Shown: one piece after another, positions 41,598 through 53,463 of the stretch
How positions within the stretch are numbered: position 1 is the stretch's first letter
Layout: each line of letters begins with the position of its first letter
Assembly: GCA_021234155.1 (NCBI GenBank)
Contig: JAJEKV010000049.1
Coordinates: 8,592,036-8,656,035, forward strand
Direction: 5' to 3'
Source: Isoetes taiwanensis
Taxonomy: Eukaryota; Streptophyta; Lycopodiopsida; Isoetales; Isoetaceae
DNA length: 64,000 nucleotides
Notes under the pieces: generated by a model
Databases searched by the model: none
Seen by the model: the letters and a program-made list of their open reading frames with translations, nothing else
What the model was told of the DNA's origin: nothing
Position numbers and translations under genes: made by a program

Positions 41598-44500
41598 AGA
41601 TGAAAAAGGAAAAAAAATGCGAAGGAAATGTGGAAAACAAATCATTGCAATGATGGTCTATGATACAGCCGTCGTGGTTCAAACCACATTGATTATGATT
41701 GGATGGGAGATATAAATGTCACGGACAAAAAAAGAAAAGAAAAGAAAAGGAAAAAGAAAAAGAAAAGAAAATGTTGTTGCAATGATGGTCTAACGATCAG
41801 GCATTTGGATTGGGACACCCTAATGATGTTCATAACCCATTTTGATGGATTTAAATCCTGCATGTTCACAAACATCTTCCCATTTATACGAGATAAAAAA
41901 TAATGTTATATGCAGACAATGCATTATGAGGCATTAAACATTCATGATAAATGCGGCTTCCTAAATTTGAAACTAAAGAAATATTTGCGGCGGCCTTTAC
42001 CATAATGATAAACTTCTCGTATATATACTTGAAATGGTTGGTTTCTTTATTATTCTGTGATATTCCATTTGAATAATTTTTATTTCTCCTAGAATTCTTA
42101 AAAAAAAAAGGAAAGAGAGTGAGTCATTTTTTTGAGCTTTTGCATTCCTATTCTAGTTGTTACATTCGCAACATTAGTGCACACAAATACTTTCGTATTT
42201 CATCAACTATTAATGCAGATTCGATAGGAAAAACTTCATCATTGTTGTGGTTCCTAGGAAAAGTTGTTGCTGAGGTCTGTAAGAAGGCACGAGACAATCA
42301 ATTGATCATATGGGAGCAGGAGTAGGAGCCCACAACCAGTACATATAACCAACGTCATATGGACAATAGTAATAGTCACAATACTCAATGCAGTCACAAA
42401 GATATTTATAATCATATTCATAGGGACCATAGGGACCAGAGTTTGTGGGAACGAGTCCAAGAGCTTCAGCTACATAGGGTTTAACTTTAATCTGGCGATG
42501 ACCTGTAGATACAAAAATATATATTATTAACTCAATAGTATAAATAATTATTAGTGTTATGTCGAAATAAAATTCAAGCTAGAATAGAATAATAGATAAC
42601 AGAAGAGGGAAAATTAGGGCACCCTGTTCGCCTGGCGATGGCGTCGGAATGGCCCTCGCATGGCAGCTTAAGAAAAAGATGAAGATCCAAGCTCCTGTCA
42701 TGGCTCTGCAGTTCGCCATATTTGGATTGGATAATGGCACAGGTGCGTCTTCTATCTTTTTCTTGTTTTGATGATATATTGGTGAGTTCTTGGTGGCCTT
42801 AACTACACAAAGGGGTTCCATGTGAGGGATTATTTTTTAAAACCGAGCCTGATTTTCTGAATTGTTCATTAGGAAACATCTCAGGTTCTAATACAGGATT
42901 ACCTTGCAGGCCTCTTGTATTCTAGTAGTCATTGCATGTTGTAGGCATTAAAACAAAAGAAAAAAACAAGATTTTGTGACAAGATTTAAAAATTTACACT
43001 ACCCTAGACCGGTAATGCTTCTGCCACAGAATCCCAACTTCACCTCGAGAGTTCATCTTTCAATCAGCAATCAGAACTCGGTGCAAGGAAATTGCTTGAG
43101 GCATTAATGTGACACCTTGGAGGAACAACCCTCGTACTTAATTATGCTGAATTTCTCGCACTGACAGTTGCAACAGAGGTAGAAAGGCTTGTAAGGAAGA
43201 TTCTACACTCTTATGCCCAACTCTCATCAGAGATTATGGTTAACTGTATAAGTAGAAATGGTTGATACATGCACCTGAGCTGGGTTTGCATGTGATTCTT
43301 TGGAGAGTCAATAGGCCTTGGCCACGTGAATAGGCATCCCCTGGCTCGTCCTTGGGCTCTTTCCCACTTCGGCAGAGTTTGCTAGATTCATCAGGACTCT
43401 TGCATATTGCTGTGTTTGTTTTTCGTATACGCATCATAGGGATATTGGATTCTTCTATTCACTTTCTTCTATTGCGAATTCAGATTTACTTAGGATACAA
43501 TGTCTTAATTTATGGTTCTAATCTAATGTTTTCCACAATGTTCGTTGTTGCAGATTTTAGGAAATCTTCATAAGCCTCATTTATTAATGCCACATGTAGA
43601 TTTCATGATGATAGATATCCTGGCTTCAGGCGCCACTAATACCCTAGCACTTAGCCATGATCGGACCTACAAAACTGAAACTCCAGGATCCCATCTTTTT
43701 ATGAGGGCAATGTACTTCTACGTGATTTTGTTTTTAATAAGCACGTTCACACAAAACGAGTTGCATTGTGAGGCTATCCATGTTGCAGCCAGGTGGTGTC
43801 AGTTGGATATTTTTACCATTTAAATGATGTTTTGACCATCTAATTCCATTGGTGGCCACGGAAATTTAAGAAAATTGAGTTAGTTAAGCGAGGGGTCAGT
43901 TAGGCATCGGTCTAGTAGCTTGCCATTTTCACTTCGATGATCTTGGCTAAATTTGATTCGTCCATGTGTTTATCTAAATAGTTAAGATCTTGCATCTTGT
44001 AGAGATGTGAAATGGACCTGAAGAATTAAGGATACATCACCCCTTTTGTCTCAACTACAATTTGCATGTCCCTATGCATTTCTTTCTGGACCACAACTTT
44101 CAAATGCCATAAGTGCATGTAATATTGTTTCTAGAGCCAATTTTGCTTGACCCTTGCCAGTAATATTATGTGCTCCGGCATTTATTTGGTGGTCCAAATA
44201 ACAACTTTGTTTTATAAAGCACATCAGGAAGAAGAAGCACAAAAAAAATCTACAAAAATGTAGGGAAGTGTTAAAATGATTGGAAGAAATGTCATTTGCA
44301 TACTTGTTCGTTTTCATATCCAAAGGAAAGAACTCTATTTTGAAAAAAGCATGCTATTTCTAGCTTTCCAATTCCGGTTCTAAGTTAGAAGCCCCCATTC
44401 AAGACCTTTAAGGAATGCAAAAGACGTATGGCCAAATTATGTTGCCATGAATGTGAATGCTGGAGCATATCGGCACCAGAGTTGCAAAGCAATAAAGCAA

Positions 44501-45062
44501 TGATCTTTATATCTTGAAGACAATGTTCTTTTAATCGGCAAAATCGAACCTGCAGTAAGATATCTCACTGGTTCTCCAGAGAGCGCAACATGCGAGAAAA
44601 AAACACTAATTATTTGACAAATCTCAAGCATTTACCTATTAAAATTATATCTTACAAGAAATTTATTACCAATTCAACTATAGGCTTTACCCTTTAACGT
44701 TAAGATTGCCCCTTTACTTGTATGACTTGCATTTAACTGTTGTGTTGGCCTATGGATAGATCGTGGAGATGACCACACAACACATTTTTGCATGTTGCAC
44801 CGTTACATACAAATGATGTCATGCCGTGAAACCAACGCCAATGAATAGAATAGAATAGTTTTTTTAACGACTCAAGACCAAACTTGTTGGTTGAGCAAGA
44901 CCAAAAACCATATGCCATGTTCTATAAATAGCACTGGTCGACAATACTTAGAGTTTTAGAACCACAATACGAAATATCTCGGACAATGATTGTGCTGTCA
45001 CAGTTGCATTCTCAATCAGCACATGCTATAACATTTCCATCTACAGCACATGCTATAACACT
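41598..45062. other. Long stretch without a recognised gene
   Basis: A purine-rich run (AAAAGAAAAGAAAAGAAAAGG, 41729-41775) sits between two copies of TTGCAATGATGGTCTA. The open frames (e.g. 42579-42821 minus, 43545-43823 plus) have no motif I can name. A short LINE tail in minus orientation occurs at 44846-44875. The right end, just before the copia LTR, repeats ACATGCTATAACA twice. Confidence 0.4.
44846..44875 (-). mobile_element. Very short LINE tail, minus strand
   Basis: Read on the minus strand it is CGTTAAAAAAACTATTCTATTC followed by ATTC, matching the last bases and pentanucleotide tail of the LINE family above. Only about 30 bp are recognisable, so the call is tentative. Confidence 0.45.
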
Positions 45063-45678
45063 TGTTAGAATATGAGATCATTACATAAATAATGTGGGGA
45101 TCTGTGCCAGGCATCTAGAAGCCAAAGATCATGCCTTGTGTAAGGATAATGCTCCAAATGCAAAGATTAGATCATGTTCTTCATTAGGGTTAAAGAAGTT
45201 GCAAAAGTTTAACATCGAACCATTGAAACTAATAGAGTCAATGGTCAATAAGCTTATTTTTATTAATATGCCTGTGGGATAATCCGTGGGACGAAAATTC
45301 TGGACAGGAAAGTTTATCTAGCCCGGATCTACAGGCTTGTCGGTCGATTCTTCACCATATAACACTGAGCAATGGTTAGCAGAACATATAGAAAAACAGA
45401 CGGATCTATTCTCCACCGATTTGGTCCGGGATAGTTCAAGATCTCATCGATCTAAGTTGTACTGATATTCACTGCAGTGTTTTTCTTATTATTGTCATTT
45501 TAAACTTGCTTTGAGTTCAAATATCATGCACTCCTATTGAATATTTGAATAAGAACTTCTCTAGTTCTAGAAGCTAGTTGGCATATTTTATGTGACAATA
45601 TCCTTGAGATAAATTGTGTGCAAATAGATTGTGTTGGAAACAAGTGTATTGTTGATTGCAACAAGTTGAAAACTCACA
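45063..45678 (+). repeat. 5' LTR of copia element 2, 616 bp
   Basis: The LTR starts TGTTAGAATATGAG and ends AAACTCACA. The sequence CTCCACCGATTTGGTCC (45410-45426) is the uninterrupted form of the site where the 3' LTR carries a gypsy LTR. Confidence 0.9.
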
Positions 45679-45680
45679 TC

Positions 45681-45695
45681 TGGTATCACAGCAGG
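45681..45695 (+). promoter_or_regulatory. Primer-binding site, tRNA-Met type
   Basis: TGGTATCACAGCAGG begins two bases after the LTR. It is the usual plant copia site with one change from TGGTATCAGAGC. Confidence 0.8.
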
Positions 45696-45711
45696 TTATT
45701 GGCAAGAAGAG

Positions 45712-46437
45712 ATGTCTAGTCGATGTGGTGCTGGACTTTTAGCAACTGTGGAGGTTTACAAAGGTGGACCTGGTTTTCAGATTTGGAAGGATGTTGTAAA
45801 GCATATATTGGAGGTTGAGGATTTGTGGGATCTTGTTGATCCTACTGGTGTTGATACTAGTGCAGGTGCTATTGCAAGTACTAGTGTTGTTGCTGCTACT
45901 TCTGCTGCAGGAGGCTCAGGAGAAGATACAGATGCTGCCAGTGTGGAAGAAGTTACCTCTGGTGAGAGCAGTCGAGCAAGGACTCGTTCCAATCAGGCCA
46001 AACTCAAAGAAGCACAAGGAATTATTGCTTCAAAGGTTAGTCCTACAATTAGGCTAAAGCTAAGGAATAAGAGTCCTAGGGATATGTGGATATTTATGCT
46101 TAAACATTTTGAGGAGAAAACTTCTTCACAGATAGATTTGTTGGACAAAGAACTCAAAAACCTTAAATTACATGAAGAGGATGATGTGTCAGATTTCTTT
46201 AATAAATTTGACAATATAGTGGCTGATTTAGGAGGGGTTGGAGTAGAACTCTCTGAGAGATACCAAGTTTTAGCAATTGCAAGAGCCATTATAGATAATG
46301 AACAATTGGGCCTGTTTATAAGAAATGTTGCAAAGAATAGAGAGGAAGCTGAAACCATCATTAGGAGACTAAAGGAATTGAAGAAGAAACTAAAATTTTA
46401 TACACTGGTAAAGCTGGGAAAAGGCAATATAAAATAG
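45712..46437 (+). CDS. gag: Copia gag, C-terminally truncated by deletion
   Basis: The ATG at 45712 opens 241 codons. A short N-terminus with FQIWKDVVKHILEVEDLWDLV is followed by an Ala/Ser/Gly-rich linker. The copia capsid-type helices come next (DMWIFMLKHFEEKTSSQIDLL, LKLHEEDDVSDFFNKFDN, LGGVGVELSERYQVLAI). The zinc knuckle that should follow is missing, because the internal deletion joins gag to the integrase tail. The product could still assemble capsids, but its RNA-binding end is gone. The frame itself is undamaged. Confidence 0.75.
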   Translation: MSSRCGAGLLATVEVYKGGPGFQIWKDVVKHILEVEDLWDLVDPTGVDTSAGAIASTSVVAATSAAGGSGEDTDAASVEEVTSGESSRARTRSNQAKLKEAQGIIASKVSPTIRLKLRNKSPRDMWIFMLKHFEEKTSSQIDLLDKELKNLKLHEEDDVSDFFNKFDNIVADLGGVGVELSERYQVLAIARAIIDNEQLGLFIRNVAKNREEAETIIRRLKELKKKLKFYTLVKLGKGNIK

Positions 46438-47905
46438 CAGAGATGTGGTTTTTTGTGAGGATGTCCTATGCAAAAATAGACATCAAGTCACAAAAGAAGA
46501 CTCTTTATTCAAAATGTCTCAAGTGCCAAATAATCAAATTGATTATGAAGAAGAGGAGGAGGAGACAAATGAAGCAAAAACTGAAACTCAGGCTCAAGAG
46601 ACTCAAACTGAACTTGTTGAACCTGAAAAAATAGCAGAAAGAAAAGTCAGAAAGAGAAGAACTGAAGCACAAAGGCTATTGGAAGAAATTAATTTTGACA
46701 AGGAAGCATATGGGAGAAACATCTTAGGTGGAAGCAAAAGGCTAGAACAAGAACCAGAAGTTGATGAGGCTGAACAAATCATGGCTATACTGGAGGATGT
46801 TGAAATATCTAGAACAATTGAGCAAGCTATGGAAAGTGCTCAAGCAGAACAATGGAAAAATGCAATGCATGAAGAATTAAGCTCTTTTGTGGATACTCAT
46901 ACTTATGATGTTGTAAAGGAACCTGCTGGACAGAATATAGTTGGCAGTAAATGGATTTTTAAAATTAAAACTAATGCAGATGGCTCAAAAAAATATAAAG
47001 CACGGTTGATTGCACAAGGCTTTACTCAAAAACAAGGTCAAGACTATGATGAAACCTATTCTCCCATAGTCAAACTCACAAGCATAAGAGTTCTTTTGAG
47101 TATAGCAAATGCTCTTGATTTAGAAATACATCATATGGATGTAAAGACTGCATTTCTAAATGCCACATTGGAAGAAGATATTTTCATGAAACAGGCTCCT
47201 GGTTTTGAGAAAGGCAAAAATCTTGTTTGGAAATTAAACAGGGCAGTATATGGTTTAAAACAAGCTCCAAGAGAATGGTATATTTGCATGGATACCTTCT
47301 TGAGAGATCAAGGGTTTGAAAAATTTCAAAATGATGGCAACTTGTATAGATACAAAATAGGAGAAGAATTTTGCATTATAGCCTTGTATGTGGATGATTG
47401 CATCATGATTGCAAACTCCACTAAAATGCTAAATGTCAGCAAGGATATTCTGAAACATAGGTTCAAGATGTCTGATCTAGGGCCTTTGCAGAAGTTTCTG
47501 CACATTGAAGTTGTAAGGGACAGGAAAAATAAAATATTGAAATTGAAGCAAAGAGGACATATAGAAAACATGCTCAAAAGATTCAATATGGAACATGCTT
47601 GTACTGCCAAAACACCTATTGTGCCAGGACATCAATTGACTGCTGAGGTTGAAGCAAATGTAGAAGAACTGGAATATATGAAACAGGTCCCATATCGTGC
47701 TCTAGTTGGTTGCTTGTTATTTTTGAGCAATAGTACTAGACCAGATATAACATATGCAGTCAACATTTTAAGTAGAAGGTGCAGCAATCCTGTAAAAATG
47801 CATTGGCTAGCAGCTAAAAGAGTCTTGAAATATTTGAAAGGGACACAAGACTATAATGGAATAACTTATAATGACAGCAATTTGCAGATGTATGCCTATG
47901 CAGAT
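46422..47905 (+). pseudogene. pol: Copia pol: integrase tail and reverse transcriptase
   Basis: The frame begins NSRDVVFCED, the last motif of copia integrase, directly after gag in another frame. A Glu-rich linker follows. The polymerase then has GSKWIFKIKTNADGSKKYKA, DYDETYSPIVK, MDVKTAFLNATLEEDIFM, VYGLKQAPREWY and the intact active site ALYVDDCIMIA. It is open to the start of RNase H (QMYAYAD), where the hAT-like element cuts it at 47905. Polymerase residues look intact. Confidence 0.85.
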
Positions 47906-48853
47906 CATGGAATAAAATAACGGCTAAGGTTAGCCAAATGGCTATTTTGTAGCAGTTTTGCCAAGAAAAATGGCTAAAGTAAATGGAAAAAATGCCCAAA
48001 AAAAGAAAATTTTAGCCCAATTTTTTTGCCCCCCAAGTGAGTTTTTAGGTTGAATAGCCAAACCTTTACCTCCAGACATATCCATTAGGACATCGATTAG
48101 CTAAACGTAAAATAGAGTGGGCTTGGAAAAATGGATAGATTAGCCCAAAATTCAACACCATTGTATGTATCAACTTTAAGAAATTTCAAATAGGGTTTAT
48201 ATTTTTCTTTTCTTTTCCACTTTCTTTATTGTTCCAAGTACAAGAAAAGGAACAATGGGGTGAAAGCATGCTAGGGTGTACCATCTAAAGTTCTTTTTAG
48301 GGAGTGCAAAACTACCCAAAAAAGTACCCAGCACTCAATAAACAATAAGTTTGAGAGTTGATTCATTAATTTTAGTCTCTAATAGTATTGTTATCCTCTA
48401 ATACTATAGATTGACATGTTATTGGACCTTCAATTCAAAAGTTTTGAATTGATTTTACTGGGAAGAAAAAACAGAAAGTACCAGTTTTAAAAGTACCCAG
48501 TGAAGGTACTTTTGAGGGTTCCAAAAGTGGTACACCGTAGCATGCTTTCACCCAATGTAGTCCCTTTTTTTTAGGTTTTTGAACGTGTTCGTGTATATTT
48601 GTGTCTTGACTTATGTATTTACAATAAATTCAATGTTTTTGCCAAAATGCTTGGATTTTTTCAAATTACTATAGCGTGATAGCTAATATTTGCCTCTCCA
48701 TTTTGTGAAAGTTTAGCCAAAAGCAAGAAAGTGTGATGGAAAAAAACCATTTAGTTTAGCTAAGTGTTAGAAACTTCTAGCCCCAATTTGAAGGTAGTTT
48801 AGCTAAACCTATTTTGGCTACACTAAAATATAGGAGTAGTAATTTATTCCATG
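47906..48853. mobile_element. hAT-like non-autonomous element with 8-bp target duplication
   Basis: The ends CATGGAATAAA and TTTATTCCATG are an 11-bp perfect inverted repeat. ATGCAGAT flanks both sides (47898-47905 and 48854-48861). Removing it with one ATGCAGAT rejoins copia RNase H (AYAD to ADWAGDQ) in frame. GGCTAA/TTAGCC motifs crowd both inner edges. It codes for nothing recognisable and holds a second MITE at 48258-48553. Confidence 0.85.
48258..48553. mobile_element. 296-bp MITE nested in the hAT-like element
   Basis: The ends are inverted repeats of about 26 bp with one mismatch (GGGTGAAAGCATGCTAGGGT at left; TAGCATGCTTTCACCC at right). AATG flanks it (48254-48257 and 48554-48557). 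End motif, length and 4-bp duplication resemble the MITE at 35800-36082. Confidence 0.8.
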
Positions 48854-48861
48854 ATGCAGAT

Positions 48862-49260
48862 GCTGACTGGGCCGGTGATCAAGCTGAAAGAAAATCCACT
48901 ACAGGTTATGTGATTTTTCTTGCAGGTGGCACTATAAGCTGGAGGACAAAGAAGCAATCTGCAATTGCACTATCATCAGCTGAAGCTGAGTATGCTGCCT
49001 CATCTCTTCTATCTAGAGAAATAGTTTGGCTCAGAAGGTTGCTGGAAGAGCTAAGTGTCAAACAGGTAAATCCTACTACTATATTTTCAGATAGTCAGAG
49101 CTGCATTGCAATTGTTAAAAACCATGTGGAACACGAAAGGACTAAGCATATAGAGCTAAGCATGCATTATATCAGAGATCAAGCTGCCAAAGGTAACATT
49201 CAAATGTCAGCACTGACAGACAAATAGCTGATATCTTCACAAAGGGTTTCAAAGACAACT
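48862..49260 (+). pseudogene. pol: Copia RNase H (rest)
   Basis: It continues ADWAGDQAERKSTTGYVIF, SAIALSSAEAEYAA, FSDSQSCIAIVKNHVEHERTKHI and, after a one-base loss near 49220, ADIFTKGF. The motifs of the copia RNase H fold are present. It degrades the RNA strand after reverse transcription. Confidence 0.8.
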
Positions 49261-49292
49261 CAAAGTGCATTATTTATGCAATGAAGGAGGAG

Positions 49293-51275
49293 TGTTAGAA
49301 TATGAGATCATTACATAAATAATGTGGGGATCTGTGCCAGGCATCTAGAAGCCAAAGATCATGCCTTGTGTAAGGATAATGCTCCAAATGCAAAGATTAG
49401 ATCATGTTCTTCATTAGGGTTAAAGAAGTTGCAAAAGTTTAACATCGAACCATTGAAACTAATAGTCAATGGTCAATAAGCTTATTTTTATTAATATGCC
49501 TGTGGGATAATCCGTGGGACGAAAATTCTGAACAGGAAAGTTTATCTAGCCCAGATCTACAGGCTTGTCGGTCGATTCTTCACCATATAACACTAAGCAA
49601 TGGGTAGCAGAACATATAGAAAAACAGACGGATCTATTCTCCATCGATGTGACGCTCCCTACTAAATATACGGCTCCCAGCCGTACACTCCGTAGGAAAT
49701 CCCCCATCCGGTCCTTCGACCGCACGGGACCCTCGCCTATCCCCGCACTCGGGATCTCCGTAGTGCGGAAGGGGACACGGTTGTCTTCGGCGCCCTTCCC
49801 TATGGGCTCCTATCACAAATTGAGCATAAAAAATCGTCAGAACTAGCAATAACACTACATCACACTACCTCGAAGGGTAGCTCATCCACATATCCATAGG
49901 TGCAAAGAACATAATCACATGCCATAAAACATGAGAGCTCCTACCCGTGGGTCAGACACACAAAGGAAGTCGACCGACCGATAGGCCTCAAGATAGAGCA
50001 GCACCGAGCCATAACAATGGCGGGGCGGGCTATAGACAATGGCTAGGGTTGACCACTCCATCCGCCCCTCCCAGGCATACTTTGCGGATGGGCTAGATCA
50101 AGTCGTGGCATGACTCTAACCTTCCTGGATATGCAATCCCATGGCATCACCCATCCGGGGGACTGCTCGGGTTGCATCTCCCTCGTCCGGGCGGCAGGGA
50201 AGGGTTGCATCTCTCCTTCCCGGTCTAGAGGCTCCACGGGCGGCTAGAGAATCGAGACGACACATGATTCGCACTGCCCGAACAACCCCCAAAACAAGAG
50301 CCAAGCCGACACTTGCAACTCTTGAGAGGCGGGCGGCACCATTGCCCCGGGAGGTGTCGGACCCATGCTCGGCCCACACGAAGGACCCCACCATAAGCCT
50401 AGCCACTATGGGATCCCCCCGCCCCCACTCGGCGTGGATCCACCCTCCATCTTGCCCCTAGCCCTGCCCCTAGTGGAGTCACATCATAGCTTCCATAGCC
50501 CGGGTGGGTTCCTATGCACAAAGCCGCATCTAATAGGAACTAAAGGATCTACACTAGAGCATACTACATATGGCCCTAGGTCTCTACCCCCCTTCCCAAT
50601 ATAAGAGGAGCAAACATGATCAACCAACATCCCATAACATCATACCATGATAATCATAATAAGAACATCTTAACCTAATCATACATATCTAATCATACCT
50701 ATTTAGCACGTAGATGAGAGTTCAGGTGCTAGGTCAGGGAAAAGGGTCTAGGGTTAGGGTTAGAGACCATATAGGTGAGGGTCCACATGGGATGCCACGT
50801 GGCACCACTAGGACGAGGCCGTGTGGCGGTTGCCCAATAGGATAAGGCCATGTGGAATTGGGCCTTATCCTAAGGTTATCTAAGTTAAACAATTAACTTA
50901 GATGTGCACCCCTTGCCACTTTCTAAGGCATACAAGGCTACCTAGGTAGGCTTGTATGGTGACGGGTCCAGGAATATACGTGATTATAAGCGTATATTCC
51001 CACAACGCCACAAACCATTTGGTCCTGATAGTTCAAGATCTCATCGATCTAAGTTGTACTGATATTCACTGCAGTGTTTTTCTTATTATTGTCATTTTAA
51101 ACTTGCTTTGAGTTCAAATATCATGCACTCCTATTGAATATTTGAATAAGAACTTCTCTAGTTCTAGAAGCTAGTTGGCATATTTTATGTGACAATATCC
51201 TTGAGATAAATTGTGTGCAAATAGATTGTGTTGGAAACAAGTGTATTGTTGATTGCAACAAGCTGAAAACTCACA
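49293..51275 (+). repeat. 3' LTR of copia element 2 with gypsy LTR inside
   Basis: Outer parts (49293-49647 and 51013-51275) match the 5' LTR closely, preceded by the purine tract GAAGGAGGAG. The inner 1365 bp are the solo chromovirus LTR. Confidence 0.9.
49648..51012 (-). mobile_element. Solo chromovirus LTR
   Basis: It starts TGTGACGCTCCC and ends AACGCCACA on the plus strand and is the same LTR family as 53866-55510, minus orientation. It lacks about 280 bp relative to that copy (equivalent to 54920-55200). The flanks ATCGA and AACCA correspond to ACCGA in the empty site at 45413-45417, so the target duplication has diverged or was misread. It arose by recombination between two LTRs, or by loss of the internal region. 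Confidence 0.85.
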
Positions 51276-51280
51276 ACACT

Positions 51281-52636
51281 TCCATCTACAACGCTATGAA
51301 TTCAAGCAGAAACGTAGCCATGTAAGGGAAAACTAAAAATCACCAAATGAAGTTGCGCCACATTCTCTACAGATAGAACCAATGGAGCAGCACATCCATC
51401 TGGAATAGGCATGAAATGGAATACTGAATTACAATTGGATTCTCCAATCACAAAAATAATTATAACTTCAGTTACCACAAATCAATCTGACGTGCATTTG
51501 TTTAAGTTTTTCCCTCTGTCAAAATGTGGAAGAATTCGAAGGTTGGTGGCAGACATGATGGATGGAGAGCCATGCAATTTACAATTTTCAGATAGCAGGT
51601 GGCCCAGGAGCTGATTGGGCTTAGGCTTTTATTGAAATAAGCATGTGTATTGTCTCCATTTCAGACTTTGTTACTAAGTGAATAGACATTTAAGCTTAAG
51701 TTATTCCACCTTTACTGTACAGAAGTTCCGTTGAGCAAACGTTCATCTCATTCTTGATTCACCTGCCATAGAATGATTAACAACATTCTGACATGACACA
51801 TTGAATGCACTTTTCCTACGTTTAAGCTTTTCGTTCAGAATGGCAAACTCCACATCACCACGAAAGACTTTTTTCAATTCAAATGTGTCCAACCATCTTA
51901 CTCGACGATCCCGACAGGGCTAAGGATCTAAGTCGTTTTAACCTTTTTTTGATTTGTTTTACGATAATATACATATTCCAACAAAAATTGTAGCAAAAAT
52001 TAGACAGAATCTTTATGCCTGCAGCCAACTCTATTAACTATATTAACATCACAGGACAGTGTCAGTTTTGAGATTACCACTTGAAATCATCGTTGATAAT
52101 GATTTGTTCAATCTATTCAAGATATCACCTATTCAAAACCCCACAAGAAGATGAGATTGAAAGAAACTAGCTTCCCCTTGCAAAGATGTAAACTGTTATG
52201 TACAAATTTTTAATATACACCTTTGGGATACAATCAGCTGAATTATATCTTCTGTTCTTTGATTGATTTTACTGTATCGTATCATGTTTTAGGTAATTTG
52301 TGCTAAGAAACAATATAGGTATCTTGCATGAATGACTGAACTATATAATCGTATGCACGAAATGCGCTCAAAAACCAAACATGACAAAAAGTATTCTAGA
52401 AATATGTGACACAAATAGACGAGTAGACATGAAAGAGTATTTTATTATTTGTTTATTTACAGGCATATGTTGTACACATAGAAGTTTGTAACAGTAGGAA
52501 TTCGTTGTACACATAAGAGGCTTGTAACAGTAGGACTTCGCTCACATATTAGACCAAAACTTCGTAATAGATCTCCGCTTACATATCTGGCAAAATCTCA
52601 TAATGCTACATGGCAAAAATCTCACAATACTATGCA
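51281..52636. other. Non-coding stretch
   Basis: No element ends or domains were recognised. Two near-repeats (TTGTACACATARRAG with GTAACAGTAGGA) lie at 52470-52540 at the 3' side of the minus-strand open frame. Confidence 0.4.
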
Positions 52637-53164
52637 TCAACGTTCCAATTCCTTACCATTTTCTACACTATTTTCTAAGATCCAATTCTTCACCATCTTC
52701 TTCAAGCAACCATAACACCGATTGAATTTGCCATCCTCACTATCCTCAACATAAACTATTCGAAAGTAGTCTTCACAATGGAAAATCGTATCACAATCAA
52801 ATAAAACCTCTATATGCACATATGGATCCCTACTTACATTAGAAAAAGACATATCAATAAAACCAAACAAATCATCACCATAATCACCTTCACCGTCACT
52901 TTCCATGACAATGCCAATACTCTCCAAACCTTCATCTTTGGTGTGATTCACGTAGTCCCACTTCAATGCATCATCTAGCACCACATTCCCTTCATAATCA
53001 TAACAATCCAACCAATTTCGTCCATCTCCATCCTCAAAAGAAACATATTCTCCATACTCCTCAACTACCAACCAATCATCCATTCTTTCTCTTTTGGGAA
53101 GTGGCAACATCTCATCTTCTCCACCGTCAATGACCTCGTCATACTTTCGTTTCTTATAAACCAT
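52637..53164 (-). CDS. Unknown acidic protein, 175 codons
   Basis: The ATG at 53164-53162 starts MVYKKRKYDEVIDGGEDE. A basic KKRK cluster near the start and KRER further on could be nuclear signals. The rest is acidic and rich in Asp, Glu, Trp, Tyr and Cys (LDCYDYEGNVVLDDALKWDY, FHCEDYFRIVYVEDSEDG). No membrane segment, repeat or catalytic motif is visible. The frame is unbroken, unlike nearly everything else here, and no mobile-element protein is recognised in it. It may be a host gene or a gene piece. Another frame overlaps its start (53065-53253), so an upstream exon is possible. Confidence 0.45.
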   Translation of the reverse strand: MVYKKRKYDEVIDGGEDEMLPLPKRERMDDWLVVEEYGEYVSFEDGDGRNWLDCYDYEGNVVLDDALKWDYVNHTKDEGLESIGIVMESDGEGDYGDDLFGFIDMSFSNVSRDPYVHIEVLFDCDTIFHCEDYFRIVYVEDSEDGKFNRCYGCLKKMVKNWILENSVENGKELER

Positions 53165-53463
53165 GTCTCCCACTTCGATACTTTAATGAATGAAGAAAAC
53201 TCAGCCTTAGATATAAGCCAATCCATGATTCCATTAACTGACAACATTAACACTCATTAATTATTGAATCAAAATCATTCTTATCAGATCTCAAACATTC
53301 TTATCTCATCACACAACTGTCATCGGAAGCAAAGCAAACTGTTATCACATCTTTTTATTTCTTTTCAGAAACAAACATGCTTCGAACATCTTAGATTCGT
53401 CATAGCCGTCTCTGAGATCTCTGCCATCATCAACAGCCAAACGTCAGAAAGTAAGTTTACATG
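53165..53463. other. Non-coding stretch upstream of the acidic frame
   Basis: It may hold the promoter or leader of the minus-strand frame. No motif stands out. Confidence 0.35.

Larger units (their letters stand above)
45063..51275 (+). mobile_element. Ty1/copia element 2, complete ends, no protease-integrase
   Basis: The 5' LTR is 45063-45678 and the 3' LTR 49293-51275 (the latter holding a solo gypsy LTR at 49648-51012). A 5-bp duplication ACACT flanks the whole (45058-45062 and 51276-51280), so both outer edges are exact. Inside are gag, a pol that starts only at the very end of integrase, and an RNase H interrupted by the hAT-like element at 47906-48853. Protease and nearly all of integrase were removed by an internal deletion near 46385-46430. 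Confidence 0.9.

Noticed and set aside
42570-42600. AGAATAGAATAATAG as another LINE tail on the minus strand.
   Set aside because: The neighbouring bases do not match the LINE 3' UTR, so the similarity is limited to simple sequence.
42579-42821. Minus-strand open frame that seemed to start with a signal-like hydrophobic end.
   Set aside because: The hydrophobic stretch is at the C-terminus, the composition is ordinary and no motif is present.
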